A DNA stretch of 27,357 nt from NCBI GenBank assembly GCA_964487195.1, contig CAZAPV010000008.1, positions 1 through 27,357 of the forward strand, read 5' to 3'. The position numbers were made by a program, and so were the translations under genes. Below the pieces are notes generated by a model. It was not told where the DNA came from, ran no database searches, and saw only the letters and a list, made by a program, of their open reading frames with translations. Source of the DNA: CAZAPV01 sp964487195. Its GTDB lineage: Bacteria > Patescibacteriota > Patescibacteriia > SG8-24. Below, in pieces: positions 17,466-24,200 of this stretch. Within the stretch, counting starts at the first letter, position 1. Each line of letters opens with the position of its first letter.

Positions 17466-17652
17466 TGGTTTATTTTTTCCGCCATAGAGAAACTATATCA
17501 ATTTTGTTATCTGTCCGCATAGGTGATTCCACTCCCCTACGGCACTCTATATGCGCGCCGCGACGGCCGCCTCCTGCATATCACGCCCGAATGCCGCCCA
17601 AAGCTTAAGCTCCCCCACAATTTGATTCCAATTTTCCGCGACGCGGGCTACC

Positions 17653-17688
17653 AGAAAAGAGCTCGGCCGTTTGGTCGAGCTCTTTTCT
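17653..17688. terminator. Bidirectional hairpin terminator, 13-bp stem
   Basis: AGAAAAGAGCTCG (17653-17665) pairs perfectly with CGAGCTCTTTTCT (17676-17688) around a 10-base loop; the arms provide T4 runs on both strands. It lies just after the stop of the PLDc_N gene. The remaining sequence 17466-17652 holds no gene I can support: the AT-rich tail of the island up to about 17520, then GC-rich DNA with only short frames. Confidence 0.85.
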
Positions 17689-17711
17689 TCAGTCTGCGTT
17701 TGCTCTCCGTT

Positions 17712-17900
17712 TTACGGGAGGATACGTCCGCTGCCGCGGCCGAAGAAGAAATAGATGAGCAGACCGATGACCGGGACGATCAAGATAAGAAGCGTCCAGA
17801 GCAATTTCGTCGTTATGTCCATCGAGCTCCTGAAGATCTCGATGATGGCGAGAATCTCGAGGATCAGGACGATGAGTCCCAAAATACCGTAGCCGCGCAT
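17712..17900 (-). CDS. PLDc_N-type two-helix membrane protein, 62 residues
   Basis: Two hydrophobic helices: GILGLIVLILEILAIIEIF (about 5-23) and LLWTLLILIVPVIGLLIYFFFG (about 33-54), with DITTKLLWTLLILIVPVIG-x-x-x-YFFFGR, the pattern of the phospholipase D nuclease N-terminal domain (Pfam PLDc_N), which also occurs alone in short membrane proteins. Inference: an inner-membrane hairpin protein with unknown partner. High-GC codons mark it as host DNA outside the island. No Shine-Dalgarno sequence; an AT-rich stretch at 17901-17945 supplies the promoter region. Confidence 0.8.
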   Translation of the reverse strand: MRGYGILGLIVLILEILAIIEIFRSSMDITTKLLWTLLILIVPVIGLLIYFFFGRGSGRILP

Positions 17901-17945
17901 ATATAAAAAAGTTTATGCGTTAACATAAAGTATTATATCAAATAA
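17901..17945 (-). promoter_or_regulatory. AT-rich upstream region with an inverted repeat
   Basis: A 45-base AT-rich block upstream of the PLDc_N gene holds the inverted repeat TTTATG-CGTTAA-CATAAA and several -10-like sequences (TATAAT and CATAAA on the minus strand). It probably contains the promoter; the repeat may be an operator. Exact boxes cannot be fixed by eye. Confidence 0.4.
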
Positions 17946-17964
17946 ACGACCCCTCCGCAAGAAG

Positions 17965-19227
17965 CTATTCTCTGAACAGGATCGCGTTCGGCAAGTCCCG
18001 GCCGGGACCAACGACGTAGTTGCCATCGAAGAGCATTGCGGCGCTGCCTCCGCCGTCGAGATTCATGGCATTCTTGGCGCCAAGCGCGATAAAAATGTCG
18101 GCCAGATCGACGACCGTCGCGGATTTTGCAATCACGAGCTGGACGAAACGGTCATCGATGCCGATCCCGCCGCGTGTCCCTTTGACGGTCTTCATGTCGT
18201 CATCGAGCTTCGGCTCGCTGTTCACGACGATGACGCCGTTTTCGACAAGCGAGGGATAGTTGGCGACGGCGGCGTCGAGCGTCGTGTTGTTGTTCGCTTC
18301 GAAGCTCGCGACGGACTGGAAATCCTTGGTTCGATGATAAAAGTAGTAGCGGCCGTCGGTCCCGGTGGCGAGCATCGGTCCTTCGTGGACCGGCAAGCTC
18401 GAGGCGTTCAGCATCGTCGACGAAGCGCTATCGAAGAACGGCCAAAGGAATGCGTTGGTCTTTGTCGCGCAGTCGGCGTACTCGGGCGGACAAAAATAGG
18501 TGCCGTGAATGCCGATCATCGCGCCATTGTCCTGCGCGTAGGCAGCGAGCGGCTTGGCGGGACAGCCGTTCGAACAATCGGAGGTTTCGGCCGCGTCGGT
18601 GACCATGCGGAAACGGCCGGCCTGAAGCTTGATCAGTTCGATGGCAAACGCGCCGTTGGGCGTCGCGACCGAGATCGAACGCCGCGTGGCCGGCAGATTG
18701 TCGTCGATGCTCGGAGCGGCGGCGAGTTCCGCCTGGGGAGAAAAATCGGCAGCCGAGGCGACCTGAAGCCCGAAGCGATAGTCAACATAAAATGCGTCGG
18801 AGATGTCGTCCGCTCTCTTGTTCCATTCGGGACCATAGAGCGCCGCGGCGACCGATTCCGACGTGATCCACCGCAGTTCGCCGCCGAGCCCGACGGCGTA
18901 GAGCTTCGGATCGGTCAAGAATTTCACCGGCTTCGACCCGGGACGATACACGACATTCCGTCCGAGCGGCAATGACGCCATCTCATTCGCGGAAATCGTG
19001 CGCACGCCGTAAAAATCCGCGTACCAGGTGAAGTAGACCTTTTCGTTCGAAAAAGCGTGGCGCTTGCCGTCATGGCCATAAAAATAGACGGCCCTGCAGG
19101 GATGCGAGACATCGGCGCCGGTCGGACAGGCCAGCTTGACCAACGATCCCTGCGGCGCGGCAGCGGATGCCGGCCCGGGAATGAGGCACTGCACGACGAA
19201 CGCTGCGATGAGTATGTATCTTTTCAT
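17965..19227 (-). CDS. Secreted phosphodiester glycosidase-like (NAGPA/DUF2233) protein
   Basis: Seen in 420 residues: signal peptide MKRYILIAAFVVQCLIPGPASA; an N-terminal domain about 45-155 with RAVYFYGHDGKRHAFSNEK, YFTWYADF, VVYRPGSKPVKFLTDPK, LYAVGLGGELRWI and LYGPEWN, a module I recognise from many CPR surface proteins; then the NAGPA-type domain with GIHGTYF (239-245), GGIGIDD and MNLDGGGSAAML (388-399), the family hallmark. Known: this fold includes the mannose-6-phosphate uncovering enzyme and bacterial exopolysaccharide or peptidoglycan-related proteins. Inference: it acts on surface glycans outside the cytoplasmic membrane. Cysteines (218, 222, 246, 253) may form disulfides. AAGGAGA precedes the ATG by 10 bases. 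Confidence 0.87.
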   Translation of the reverse strand: MKRYILIAAFVVQCLIPGPASAAAPQGSLVKLACPTGADVSHPCRAVYFYGHDGKRHAFSNEKVYFTWYADFYGVRTISANEMASLPLGRNVVYRPGSKPVKFLTDPKLYAVGLGGELRWITSESVAAALYGPEWNKRADDISDAFYVDYRFGLQVASAADFSPQAELAAAPSIDDNLPATRRSISVATPNGAFAIELIKLQAGRFRMVTDAAETSDCSNGCPAKPLAAYAQDNGAMIGIHGTYFCPPEYADCATKTNAFLWPFFDSASSTMLNASSLPVHEGPMLATGTDGRYYFYHRTKDFQSVASFEANNNTTLDAAVANYPSLVENGVIVVNSEPKLDDDMKTVKGTRGGIGIDDRFVQLVIAKSATVVDLADIFIALGAKNAMNLDGGGSAAMLFDGNYVVGPGRDLPNAILFRE

Positions 19228-19278
19228 ACGCTGGGAATCTCCTTCATCATACCACTTCGCGTCAGGAGAGATTATAAA

Positions 19279-19300
19279 AACCGCCTGTCAGTAGGCGGTT
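19279..19300 (-). terminator. Terminator overlapping the end of the Fe-S protein gene
   Basis: Stem AACCGCCT (19279-19286) / AGGCGGTT (19293-19300), loop of 6. On the minus strand it is followed by TTTTTATAA. The last codons and the TGA stop (19290-19288) lie inside the hairpin. Confidence 0.88.
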
Positions 19301-20253
19301 GTACGGAAGACGGGTTGGAACAGCTCGGTTCGCTTCGCGCAGAAGGATGTGAACGTGCATTTCGCGCAGTCCGGTTCGGTCATCTCCGGACAGTAGGTGC
19401 GGGCGCTCCACAGCGCGTGGTCGAGCTTTTCCGGCGAGGCGCCGGAGAGCCGCTGCACTTCGAGGAGCGCGGCGTGCGTCATCTGACGGATGCCACGCTC
19501 CACTTTGTCATCGACCCATTCGCGGCGCTGATTCGGCGCGCGCTCCGACTCGTCAAGCTCGACGAGTCCCAACCGCAGCGATACGCGCATCAGATGGTAG
19601 TCCACGATCGGCGGCAGCGGAATCTCGTTGGAGCCGGGGATCAGAAACCGTTCTGGACGATTCATCAGCGCCATCGCGAGCATGCGCGACTTCTTCTGAA
19701 AAGGATCGATCGTCGCGGAAAATCCCGGCATCTGGCGCATCAGCACGACAAAACGCTCGAGCGGCAACGGATGTTTCCGGCTTTCGGCGAGCAGCGCCGG
19801 ACCCCACGGATCGGCGAGCATGTATCGCCGCGTCAATTCAAGACGCTCCGCGGGATCGGGAAACCGGATCGGGCCGTCATCGTCTACGAACAACCGCTCC
19901 CACATCTCGTGTTCGCTCACGCCGTAGAGTCTGTCCCTGAACAGCTCCGGCGCGGCGTCGAGCGCGCGCTTGAGCGCGAACCACACGGCGTCGGAGCCTT
20001 TCACCTTCTTGCCGCCGAACGTTGCGAACATCGGCGCGCGGTAGCCGCTGCGGTCGCCGTACCAGAATCCGTACTGGTGTAGGCAGACCATGAAAAAGAA
20101 CTGCACGGCCTGGGGATGATCGAGTGGCGGATACCGATCGACGTCATGTCCCCTACCGTCGAACGTGCTGTAAAAGTCCAACGACCTGGCGTCGGGCATC
20201 TGCCGCAGCGTTTCCGAAAAACGCCGGACGGCATCTTCGTTGATGCGTACCAT
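19288..20253 (-). CDS. Divergent endonuclease III-like (HhH-GPD superfamily) protein with a 4Fe-4S motif
   Basis: 321 residues from ATG 20253, which has AAGGAGG 5 bases upstream; the frame is open further back but that part is promoter. Seen: C-terminal cysteines C288-x7-C296-x2-C299-x5-C305 (in TYCPEMTEPDCAKCTFTSFCAKR), close to the C-x6-C-x2-C-x5-C cluster of endonuclease III/MutY; before it PIVDYHLMRVSLRLGLVE (215-232), which parallels VDTHIFRV with the catalytic Asp (D218 here); and KKSRMLAMAL (187-196), where endonuclease III has the HhH lysine. The N-terminal half (SLDFYSTFDGRGHD, FWYGDRSGYRAP) is not from the standard enzyme. Inference: DNA glycosylase relative or a nucleoside salvage enzyme of the Qng1-like fold. 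Single-gene unit with its own promoter. Confidence 0.62.
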   Translation of the reverse strand: MVRINEDAVRRFSETLRQMPDARSLDFYSTFDGRGHDVDRYPPLDHPQAVQFFFMVCLHQYGFWYGDRSGYRAPMFATFGGKKVKGSDAVWFALKRALDAAPELFRDRLYGVSEHEMWERLFVDDDGPIRFPDPAERLELTRRYMLADPWGPALLAESRKHPLPLERFVVLMRQMPGFSATIDPFQKKSRMLAMALMNRPERFLIPGSNEIPLPPIVDYHLMRVSLRLGLVELDESERAPNQRREWVDDKVERGIRQMTHAALLEVQRLSGASPEKLDHALWSARTYCPEMTEPDCAKCTFTSFCAKRTELFQPVFRTTAY

Positions 20254-20281
20254 TGCGTCCTCCTTTAGAAAGAGCGTGAAC

Positions 20282-20309
20282 ACCTTAGCAATCACGCGCC
20301 ACGCGTCAA
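20282..20309 (-). promoter_or_regulatory. Promoter of the Fe-S protein gene
   Basis: Minus strand -35 TTGACG (20309-20304), 16-base spacer, -10 TAAGGT (20287-20282), 28 bases before the ATG. Belongs to the TTGACR/TACGGT group. Confidence 0.72.
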
Positions 20310-20324
20310 GCAGCAGACATCCAA

Positions 20325-20348
20325 CAAAAAACCGGCTTGTGGGCCGGT
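20325..20348 (-). terminator. Terminator at the end of the 116-residue gene
   Basis: Stem ACCGGC (20331-20336) / GCCGGT (20343-20348), loop of 6, followed on the minus strand by six T's. It begins within the TGA stop codon. Confidence 0.87.
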
Positions 20349-20698
20349 CAGGGATAGATGAGCATGGCGTCTTCGCCGCACTCGAGATAGATGCACTCCT
20401 CGCCGATGTCGGCGCAGAGCGTGGCGAGAAATTCCTGCAGCGCCGGCACCTTGGTCTTTTTGTCGTCTTCCTTGAAAGCGACGCGGAATTCCCGCAGCTC
20501 GTCGTACTCGGCGAACTCATTGCCGCCGTAGTAGCCGTAGATGTTGCCGGAGGCGCAGGTGTAGCCGCCGAACGTCAGGGTGAGGAACTGATGGATCGTC
20601 TTTGCGACACTCTGGTTGGTCTTCGAGGATTTCGGCCTGTAGACCTTGATGGAAGGAACGAGGAACATCGCCCGTCGGCCGAGACTTTTCACATGCAT
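20348..20698 (-). CDS. Unknown protein, 116 residues
   Basis: I do not recognise the family. Start ATG 20698 is set by GGGAGGT about 6 bases upstream; a GTG 12 codons earlier lies in the leader and is rejected. Seen: LGRRAMFLVPSIKVYRP, LTLTFGGYTCASGNIYGYY, LREFRVAFKEDDKKTKVPALQEFLATLCADIGEECIYLECGEDAMLIYP. The order strand, helix with F-GG-T, turn G-x-x-Y-G, strand, helix, strand ending in an acidic EC-x-E resembles a small alpha-beta sandwich found in several uncharacterised prokaryotic families, with no known activity. No signal peptide or membrane span. Promoter, ribosome site and terminator are all its own. Confidence 0.78.
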   Translation of the reverse strand: MHVKSLGRRAMFLVPSIKVYRPKSSKTNQSVAKTIHQFLTLTFGGYTCASGNIYGYYGGNEFAEYDELREFRVAFKEDDKKTKVPALQEFLATLCADIGEECIYLECGEDAMLIYP

Positions 20699-20724
20699 GG
20701 ACTGACCTCCCGTTTGGTTTCGGC

Positions 20725-20753
20725 ACCGTAGCACGAAAGAAGACGACGGTCAA
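20725..20753 (-). promoter_or_regulatory. Promoter of the 116-residue gene
   Basis: Minus strand -35 TTGACC (20753-20748), 17-base spacer with a pyrimidine run, -10 TACGGT (20730-20725), 26 bases before the ATG. Same form as the promoter at 27254-27282, including the GC-x-TACGGT edge. Confidence 0.8.
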
Positions 20754-20759
20754 TGCATG

Positions 20760-20788
20760 AAAAAGCCCGCAACGAGATGTTGCGGGCT
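20760..20788 (-). terminator. Terminator of the SPFH-like lipoprotein operon
   Basis: Perfect 10-bp stem AGCCCGCAAC (20764-20773) / GTTGCGGGCT (20779-20788), loop GAGAT; on the minus strand it leads into TTTTTC. It begins 7 bases after the stop. Confidence 0.9.
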
Positions 20789-20795
20789 GACGACG

Positions 20796-21746
20796 TTACT
20801 TCTTTTGCTGCGCCGAATCGGTGGCGGGCGCGGGCACCTGCTTCTCGATCACCGTTTCTTTCGGCATCGGGATGAGCGTGGTGCCGCCGCCGTTCGCGCC
20901 GAAGCCGAGCACGACCGTGTTGTGGCCGTTGGTGTTGGCGACGTTCACGATCTCCTGCATCGCCTGGATCTGATACACCATCCGACGAGAGCCGGTGCGA
21001 TCCTGATCGAGGAAGTCGGTGATCGTCTTGATCGCCTCCGTCCTCTTTTGCGCCGCCTGGAGCTGCGCGATCGCCGCCATGATTTGCGGGTCGGGCTTCA
21101 GGTTGCTCGGGAACGCGTTGACGAGCGCGAGCGGCACGTTCTTGTCCTTCAGGATTTCGGCGATGGCGTGCTCCATCTGCTCCACGAGGCCGTCCGGTCC
21201 GGGATGGCTGTACGCGGTGAAGATCGCGTCGAAGTCCTTGTAGGACGCGCAGATCTGCCGGATTTTCCCGCGCACCTGCTGGCGCGCCTGTTCGCCGTAG
21301 ACGCTTTCGGCGCTAAGGAGCAGTACGCGACCGTCGGTATCCTTCACCTCCTGGGGATTGCCGAGAAGGAAGAGGCGAGCGAGGTCCTTGCGGCCCTGCG
21401 GTGTTTCGTAGTCCGGGATCGCGATCAGGAGACGGACGTCGAGCGACGCCGCCGTCTTGTCGCCGAGCAGGCACCGATGGTCGGTCTTGTCCTCGCTCGC
21501 GTCCGCGTTCAGGAACTGCTCCTTGATTTCGAGGCCGCTGCGCTGGATCAGCACGAGGCGGTTGTAGGAATTCCCCGCGCTCTTTTCACCGACGTCGACC
21601 TGCCCGGGCGTGTACACCTTGTCCTCGTAGCCGGTCGGGGTGAGCATCATACCGATGTCGTTCGGCGGCACGTTCTGGTAGTCGTTGCAGCCGACGAGCG
21701 AGAGGAGGGCGATGAACAGCGGGGCGTACTTTCGGATTTCTTTCAC
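20796..21746 (-). CDS. SPFH/Band 7-like lipoprotein
   Basis: 316 residues from a GTG at 21746, with AAGGAG 7 bases upstream; the longer open frame reaches into the previous gene. Seen: basic N-terminus VKEIRKYAPLFIALLSLVGC with a lipobox (C20), then NVPPNDIGMMLTPTGYEDKVYTPGQVDVG and NRLVLIQRSGLEIKEQF (about 24-78), the start of an SPFH-type domain in which pore or membrane scaffold proteins of the stomatin/prohibitin group begin; SLDVRLLIAIPDY (101-113) fits the second strand set. A helical region follows to about 280, and a Pro/Gln/Lys tail. Inference: a lipid-anchored membrane-surface oligomer, on the outer face if the lipobox is used. Co-transcribed with the 92-residue membrane protein. 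Confidence 0.6.
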   Translation of the reverse strand: MKEIRKYAPLFIALLSLVGCNDYQNVPPNDIGMMLTPTGYEDKVYTPGQVDVGEKSAGNSYNRLVLIQRSGLEIKEQFLNADASEDKTDHRCLLGDKTAASLDVRLLIAIPDYETPQGRKDLARLFLLGNPQEVKDTDGRVLLLSAESVYGEQARQQVRGKIRQICASYKDFDAIFTAYSHPGPDGLVEQMEHAIAEILKDKNVPLALVNAFPSNLKPDPQIMAAIAQLQAAQKRTEAIKTITDFLDQDRTGSRRMVYQIQAMQEIVNVANTNGHNTVVLGFGANGGGTTLIPMPKETVIEKQVPAPATDSAQQKK

Positions 21747-21775
21747 GGTGTTTCTCCTTGTTGGGGTGGCGTGGG

Positions 21776-22054
21776 TCAGTGCTGCATCTGTCGGTAGACG
21801 TCGTCTTTGTCGACGTCCTGCCGCGGCATCCTGTTCACGGATGCGACGACGAGGGCGTGAAGGATGAAGCACCCGACGATGAGCGCGGCGAACGAGAGCG
21901 CGAGGCGCGTGATGGCTTTCAGTATATCATCGCTCCCTTTGCTGCGGAGCGTGAGAGTGTACGTCACCGCGTAGACGACACCGATCCCGAGGAGCGACAT
22001 CACCATGTTGATGATGTCGCCATGGAGCGCGCGAAGAAATCCTTGGATGTGCAT
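21776..22054 (-). CDS. Small two-helix membrane protein, 92 residues
   Basis: Start ATG 22054 set by AAGGAG about 8 bases upstream. Seen: MHIQGFLRALHGDIINMVM, a first transmembrane helix (about 15-36, MSLLGIGVVYAVTYTL), a basic loop LRSKGSDDILKAI, a second helix (about 50-72, LALSFAALIVGCFILHALVVA), then a charged tail RMPRQDVDKDDVYRQMQH. Family not recognised. It lies 29 bases ahead of the SPFH-like lipoprotein, with no terminator between, so the two form an operon under the promoter at 22119-22147; a membrane partner for that protein is plausible. Confidence 0.75.
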   Translation of the reverse strand: MHIQGFLRALHGDIINMVMSLLGIGVVYAVTYTLTLRSKGSDDILKAITRLALSFAALIVGCFILHALVVASVNRMPRQDVDKDDVYRQMQH

Positions 22055-22118
22055 CTGTCTTTCTCCTTTTCTCTGCGTCTTCACCAGATCCGTTTCCTGA
22101 TGAAAAGAGCACGCGCGC

Positions 22119-22147
22119 AACGTAACAGAAAAAAATGGTGCTGTCAA
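22119..22147 (-). promoter_or_regulatory. Promoter of the 92-residue gene and SPFH-like lipoprotein operon
   Basis: Minus strand -35 TTGACA (22147-22142), 17-base spacer with a T7 run, -10 TACGTT (22124-22119). The leader to the ATG is about 60 bases. Confidence 0.78.
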
Positions 22148-22162
22148 TACTCTCTTTCCAAA

Positions 22163-22189
22163 GAAAAAACCGCCTCACTAGTGGGCGGT
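22163..22189 (-). terminator. Terminator of the PPC-domain gene
   Basis: Stem ACCGCC (22169-22174) / GGCGGT (22184-22189) with CAC/GTG pairing inside the apical part; on the minus strand followed by TTTTTTCTTT. It starts 13 bases past the stop. Confidence 0.85.
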
Positions 22190-22202
22190 CATGGATTGCG
22201 AC

Positions 22203-22634
22203 CTATGTGTGGTTCGGCTCCCAGCGGGCGAGGCCGATTTCTTCGCACGGCAAGCGATGAAGCGGGATCTCGAGCGGATGAACGATCATTTCGATCACGA
22301 CGCCGGCATGGCCGTCAAAAAGATGGCCACCGAACACATGGAAATCGTTGCCGGAAATGGCGATATGCGCGTGAAGGAACGGCGTGCCGTCGCGAAGGGT
22401 GAGATTTCCCTGGAGCGAGACCACCTCCCAAATGCCCGAGAACGGCTTTCGGACGTATTCCTTTTTCGGGAGGTCGTAAAAACCGAGCTCCGGATTCTCG
22501 ATCGCGCCGATCGCGGAAAGTTCCGCGGCGACGATCTTTTCGCGGATCGCCAATCGCTCAACCTCCGCGCGAAGATCGTCTCCCCGCTCAAGACTGACGA
22601 TCAGCCGTCCGTCACGTTCGCGTCGATATTTCAT
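22203..22634 (-). CDS. PPC/DUF296 domain protein, 143 residues
   Basis: Seen: FYDLPKKEY, FSGIWEVVSLQGNLTL and FLHAHIAISGNDFHVFGGHLFDGHAGVVIEMIV, with the HAH and GGH histidine pattern and closing hydrophobic strand of the PPC domain (plants and prokaryotes conserved; Pfam DUF296). In bacteria and archaea the domain occurs alone and forms trimers; plant versions sit behind AT-hooks in DNA-binding proteins. The histidines may bind metal. There is no AT-hook here. The role in bacteria is not established. Start at 22634 is set by GGAGGAGA 6 bases upstream. Single gene with terminator; a weak promoter (TCGACT-N17-TATTTC) can be seen inside the end of the ABC-F gene. Confidence 0.87.
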   Translation of the reverse strand: MKYRRERDGRLIVSLERGDDLRAEVERLAIREKIVAAELSAIGAIENPELGFYDLPKKEYVRKPFSGIWEVVSLQGNLTLRDGTPFLHAHIAISGNDFHVFGGHLFDGHAGVVIEMIVHPLEIPLHRLPCEEIGLARWEPNHT

Positions 22635-22692
22635 GGCGTTCTCCTCCGTAGGTGCTCCTTAATGAAATATCATGCTTCCGCAAAAAAGTCGA

Positions 22693-24159
22693 TCACAACG
22701 CCCCCAAATCGATCGTCGTGTCGATGCGCACTTTGATGACGAAGTCGGGGATGTGGCTCACCATGATCATCGCGCCTTCGTAGACGTCGAGCGCGGCGGC
22801 GATCACCGGGAGGTGGCGGAAGTTGATGTGATTCGTCGGCTCGTCGAGGATGAGCAGCCCCGGCTGCATCAGCACGAGGCGCGCGAAGACGAGCAGGCCC
22901 TTCTGCCCCTCGGACAGATCGGCGATTTTGTTCGCGAGCGCCTTGCCGTCGAGCAGGAATCCGGCCGCGGTCGCGCGCAGCTTCTGTTCATCCTTTTCCC
23001 GCATCGCCTCCCACAAGCTGTCGAACGCGGTCTGCGAAAAATCGAGCGTCGAAAAATCCTGGGAATAGTAGCCGATGCGGACGTCCTTGCCGAGCGTCAC
23101 GCCGTCCGCCTTGCCCGAAAAAATCTTCCGCAGAAACGTGCTCTTGCCGATCCCGTTCGGCCCGGCGAGAAGCAGATGCGTCCCGCGGCGGAGCACGACG
23201 TCGACGTCCTTCGTTATCGGCTCCCCGTTCTTCACGATGCCGACCCTCGCGATCTCCAGAATCTTCCCGTTGAAATCGTATTCGAACGTCTGGCTCGGGA
23301 TCGTGAACTCGCGGATCGTCTTGTCCTCGCGCCGCACCTCGACAACGCTCTCCTCCGCTTCCTCCGCGGCTTCGCGCATCCGCTTCGCCACCGAGCGCAG
23401 CTTGCCGCCCTTGTGCGCGAACACCTCGGCCTGTTCCTTCTTCCTTCTGATCTCGGCTTCGGCGCGCGCGTTCTGCATCCGTTCGCGCTCGATCCGCTCG
23501 GCGATCTCTTCGACGACGTTCAGATAGTTGCCGACGTACTGCTCGATCTTGCGCGTGTGCGCGTCGAGGTACAGCACGCCGTCGGTGAACGCGTTCAAAA
23601 ACTCCGCGTCGTGCGAAATGACGATCACCGTCTTCTCGTACAGCATCAGGAATCCGGTGAGATGCTCGATTCCGGCCTGGTCGAGGTTGTTGGTCGGCTC
23701 GTCGAGCAGCAGGATGTCCGGATCCTGGATCAGCGCGTAGGCCAGAAGCAGCCGCGCCTGCTGGCCGCCGGAGTGCGCGCGCAGCGTCTTCGCCGGATCG
23801 GTCGCGAGGTTCACCGCGCCCAAGACGTCGGCGATCCGCTTATCGAGGTTGCGCGGGACGTCCGCGAACGTCGACGCGAACCAGTCACGCACGGTCATGT
23901 CGAGCTGATCGGGGGCGATCACCTGCCGCGCGTGGCCCACCGCCGCGTCGGGCGGGGTCATGAAGATGCCGCCGGATTTCGGTTTCAGTTCGCCGAGGAT
24001 CAGCTTGAACAGCGAGGTTTTACCCGCGCCGTTCTGCCCCATGAGCGCGATGCGCGTCCCGTTGCGCACGGAAAAACTCGCCTCATCCAGGATGGGTTTG
24101 GTTTCACCGAAATCGAAGGTGACGTCGCTGAAACGGAGGACGACATGGTCGTTTGCCAT
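22693..24159 (-). CDS. ABC-F family ATPase (ribosome-associated type)
   Basis: Two ABC ATPase cores in one chain with no membrane domain, 488 residues. Seen: Walker A GQNGAGKT (41-48), signature HSGGQQAR (129-136), Walker B LLLDEPTNNLD (150-160), H-loop ISHD; charged linker about 205-285 (NVVEEIAERIERERMQNARAEAE), the P-site tRNA interaction motif region; second Walker A GPNGIGKS (333-340), signature LSEGQKG (415-421), Walker B LLILDEPTNHIN (435-446), H-loop VSH. Known: ABC-F proteins act on stalled ribosomes or give antibiotic resistance. The second site has SEGQK in place of SGGEK and N in place of the D-loop Asp. The ATG abuts the arm of a hairpin at 24160-24191 and has no ribosome site. 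Confidence 0.92.
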   Translation of the reverse strand: MANDHVVLRFSDVTFDFGETKPILDEASFSVRNGTRIALMGQNGAGKTSLFKLILGELKPKSGGIFMTPPDAAVGHARQVIAPDQLDMTVRDWFASTFADVPRNLDKRIADVLGAVNLATDPAKTLRAHSGGQQARLLLAYALIQDPDILLLDEPTNNLDQAGIEHLTGFLMLYEKTVIVISHDAEFLNAFTDGVLYLDAHTRKIEQYVGNYLNVVEEIAERIERERMQNARAEAEIRRKKEQAEVFAHKGGKLRSVAKRMREAAEEAEESVVEVRREDKTIREFTIPSQTFEYDFNGKILEIARVGIVKNGEPITKDVDVVLRRGTHLLLAGPNGIGKSTFLRKIFSGKADGVTLGKDVRIGYYSQDFSTLDFSQTAFDSLWEAMREKDEQKLRATAAGFLLDGKALANKIADLSEGQKGLLVFARLVLMQPGLLILDEPTNHINFRHLPVIAAALDVYEGAMIMVSHIPDFVIKVRIDTTIDLGAL

Positions 24160-24191
24160 AACCCGCGCAGGATACGCGATTTCCGCGGGTT
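24160..24191 (-). promoter_or_regulatory. Hairpin abutting the ABC-F start codon
   Basis: Inverted repeat AACCCGCG (24160-24167) / CGCGGGTT (24184-24191) with a 16-base loop lies between the CARDB-repeat gene stop (24201) and the ABC-F ATG (24159). It has no T-run, so a terminator is unlikely; as RNA it would end directly at the start codon and could affect initiation. Confidence 0.4.
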
Positions 24192-24200
24192 TGGCAATCC

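Larger units (their letters stand above)
13594..17520. mobile_element. Integrated low-GC element at tRNA-Glu with a serine recombinase
   Basis: Base composition drops visibly from about 13.6 kb, is most AT-rich at about 16.0-17.5 kb, and returns to high GC at about 17.52 kb. The left end coincides with the 3' end of tRNA-Glu; the recombinase gene is next to it and points into it, as in integrated elements. All genes inside are on the minus strand: recombinase, a small partner ORF, a conserved-looking 75-residue ORF, a 94-residue ORF with a phage-like N-terminus, two small membrane proteins and a 190-residue protein. No structural phage or conjugation genes are present. The right end is set by composition only; I found no duplicate of the tRNA end there. 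Confidence 0.65.

Noticed and set aside
17515..17545. GGTGATTCC near the right end of the island as a partner (attR) of GGTTCGATTCC in tRNA-Glu
   Set aside because: Only a six-base exact match remains, and joining the two flanks does not restore the T arm or acceptor stem of the tRNA. No other copy of the tRNA 3' end was seen in the window.
17523..17906. Open frame on the plus strand after the island
   Set aside because: It crosses a strong terminator and the antisense of the PLDc_N gene; the first 60 codons show no recognisable domain and no ribosome site.
20510..20753. Overlapping 78-residue minus-strand frame beside the 116-residue gene
   Set aside because: It shares the DNA in another frame, has no ribosome site of its own, and has Arg/Leu-rich shadow composition; the 116-residue frame carries the GGGAGGT site.
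19279..22189. Terminator-like hairpins between accessory genes as integron attC sites
   Set aside because: They are followed by T-runs in the gene direction, differ in stem sequence, and lack attC core triplets; no integron integrase is present.
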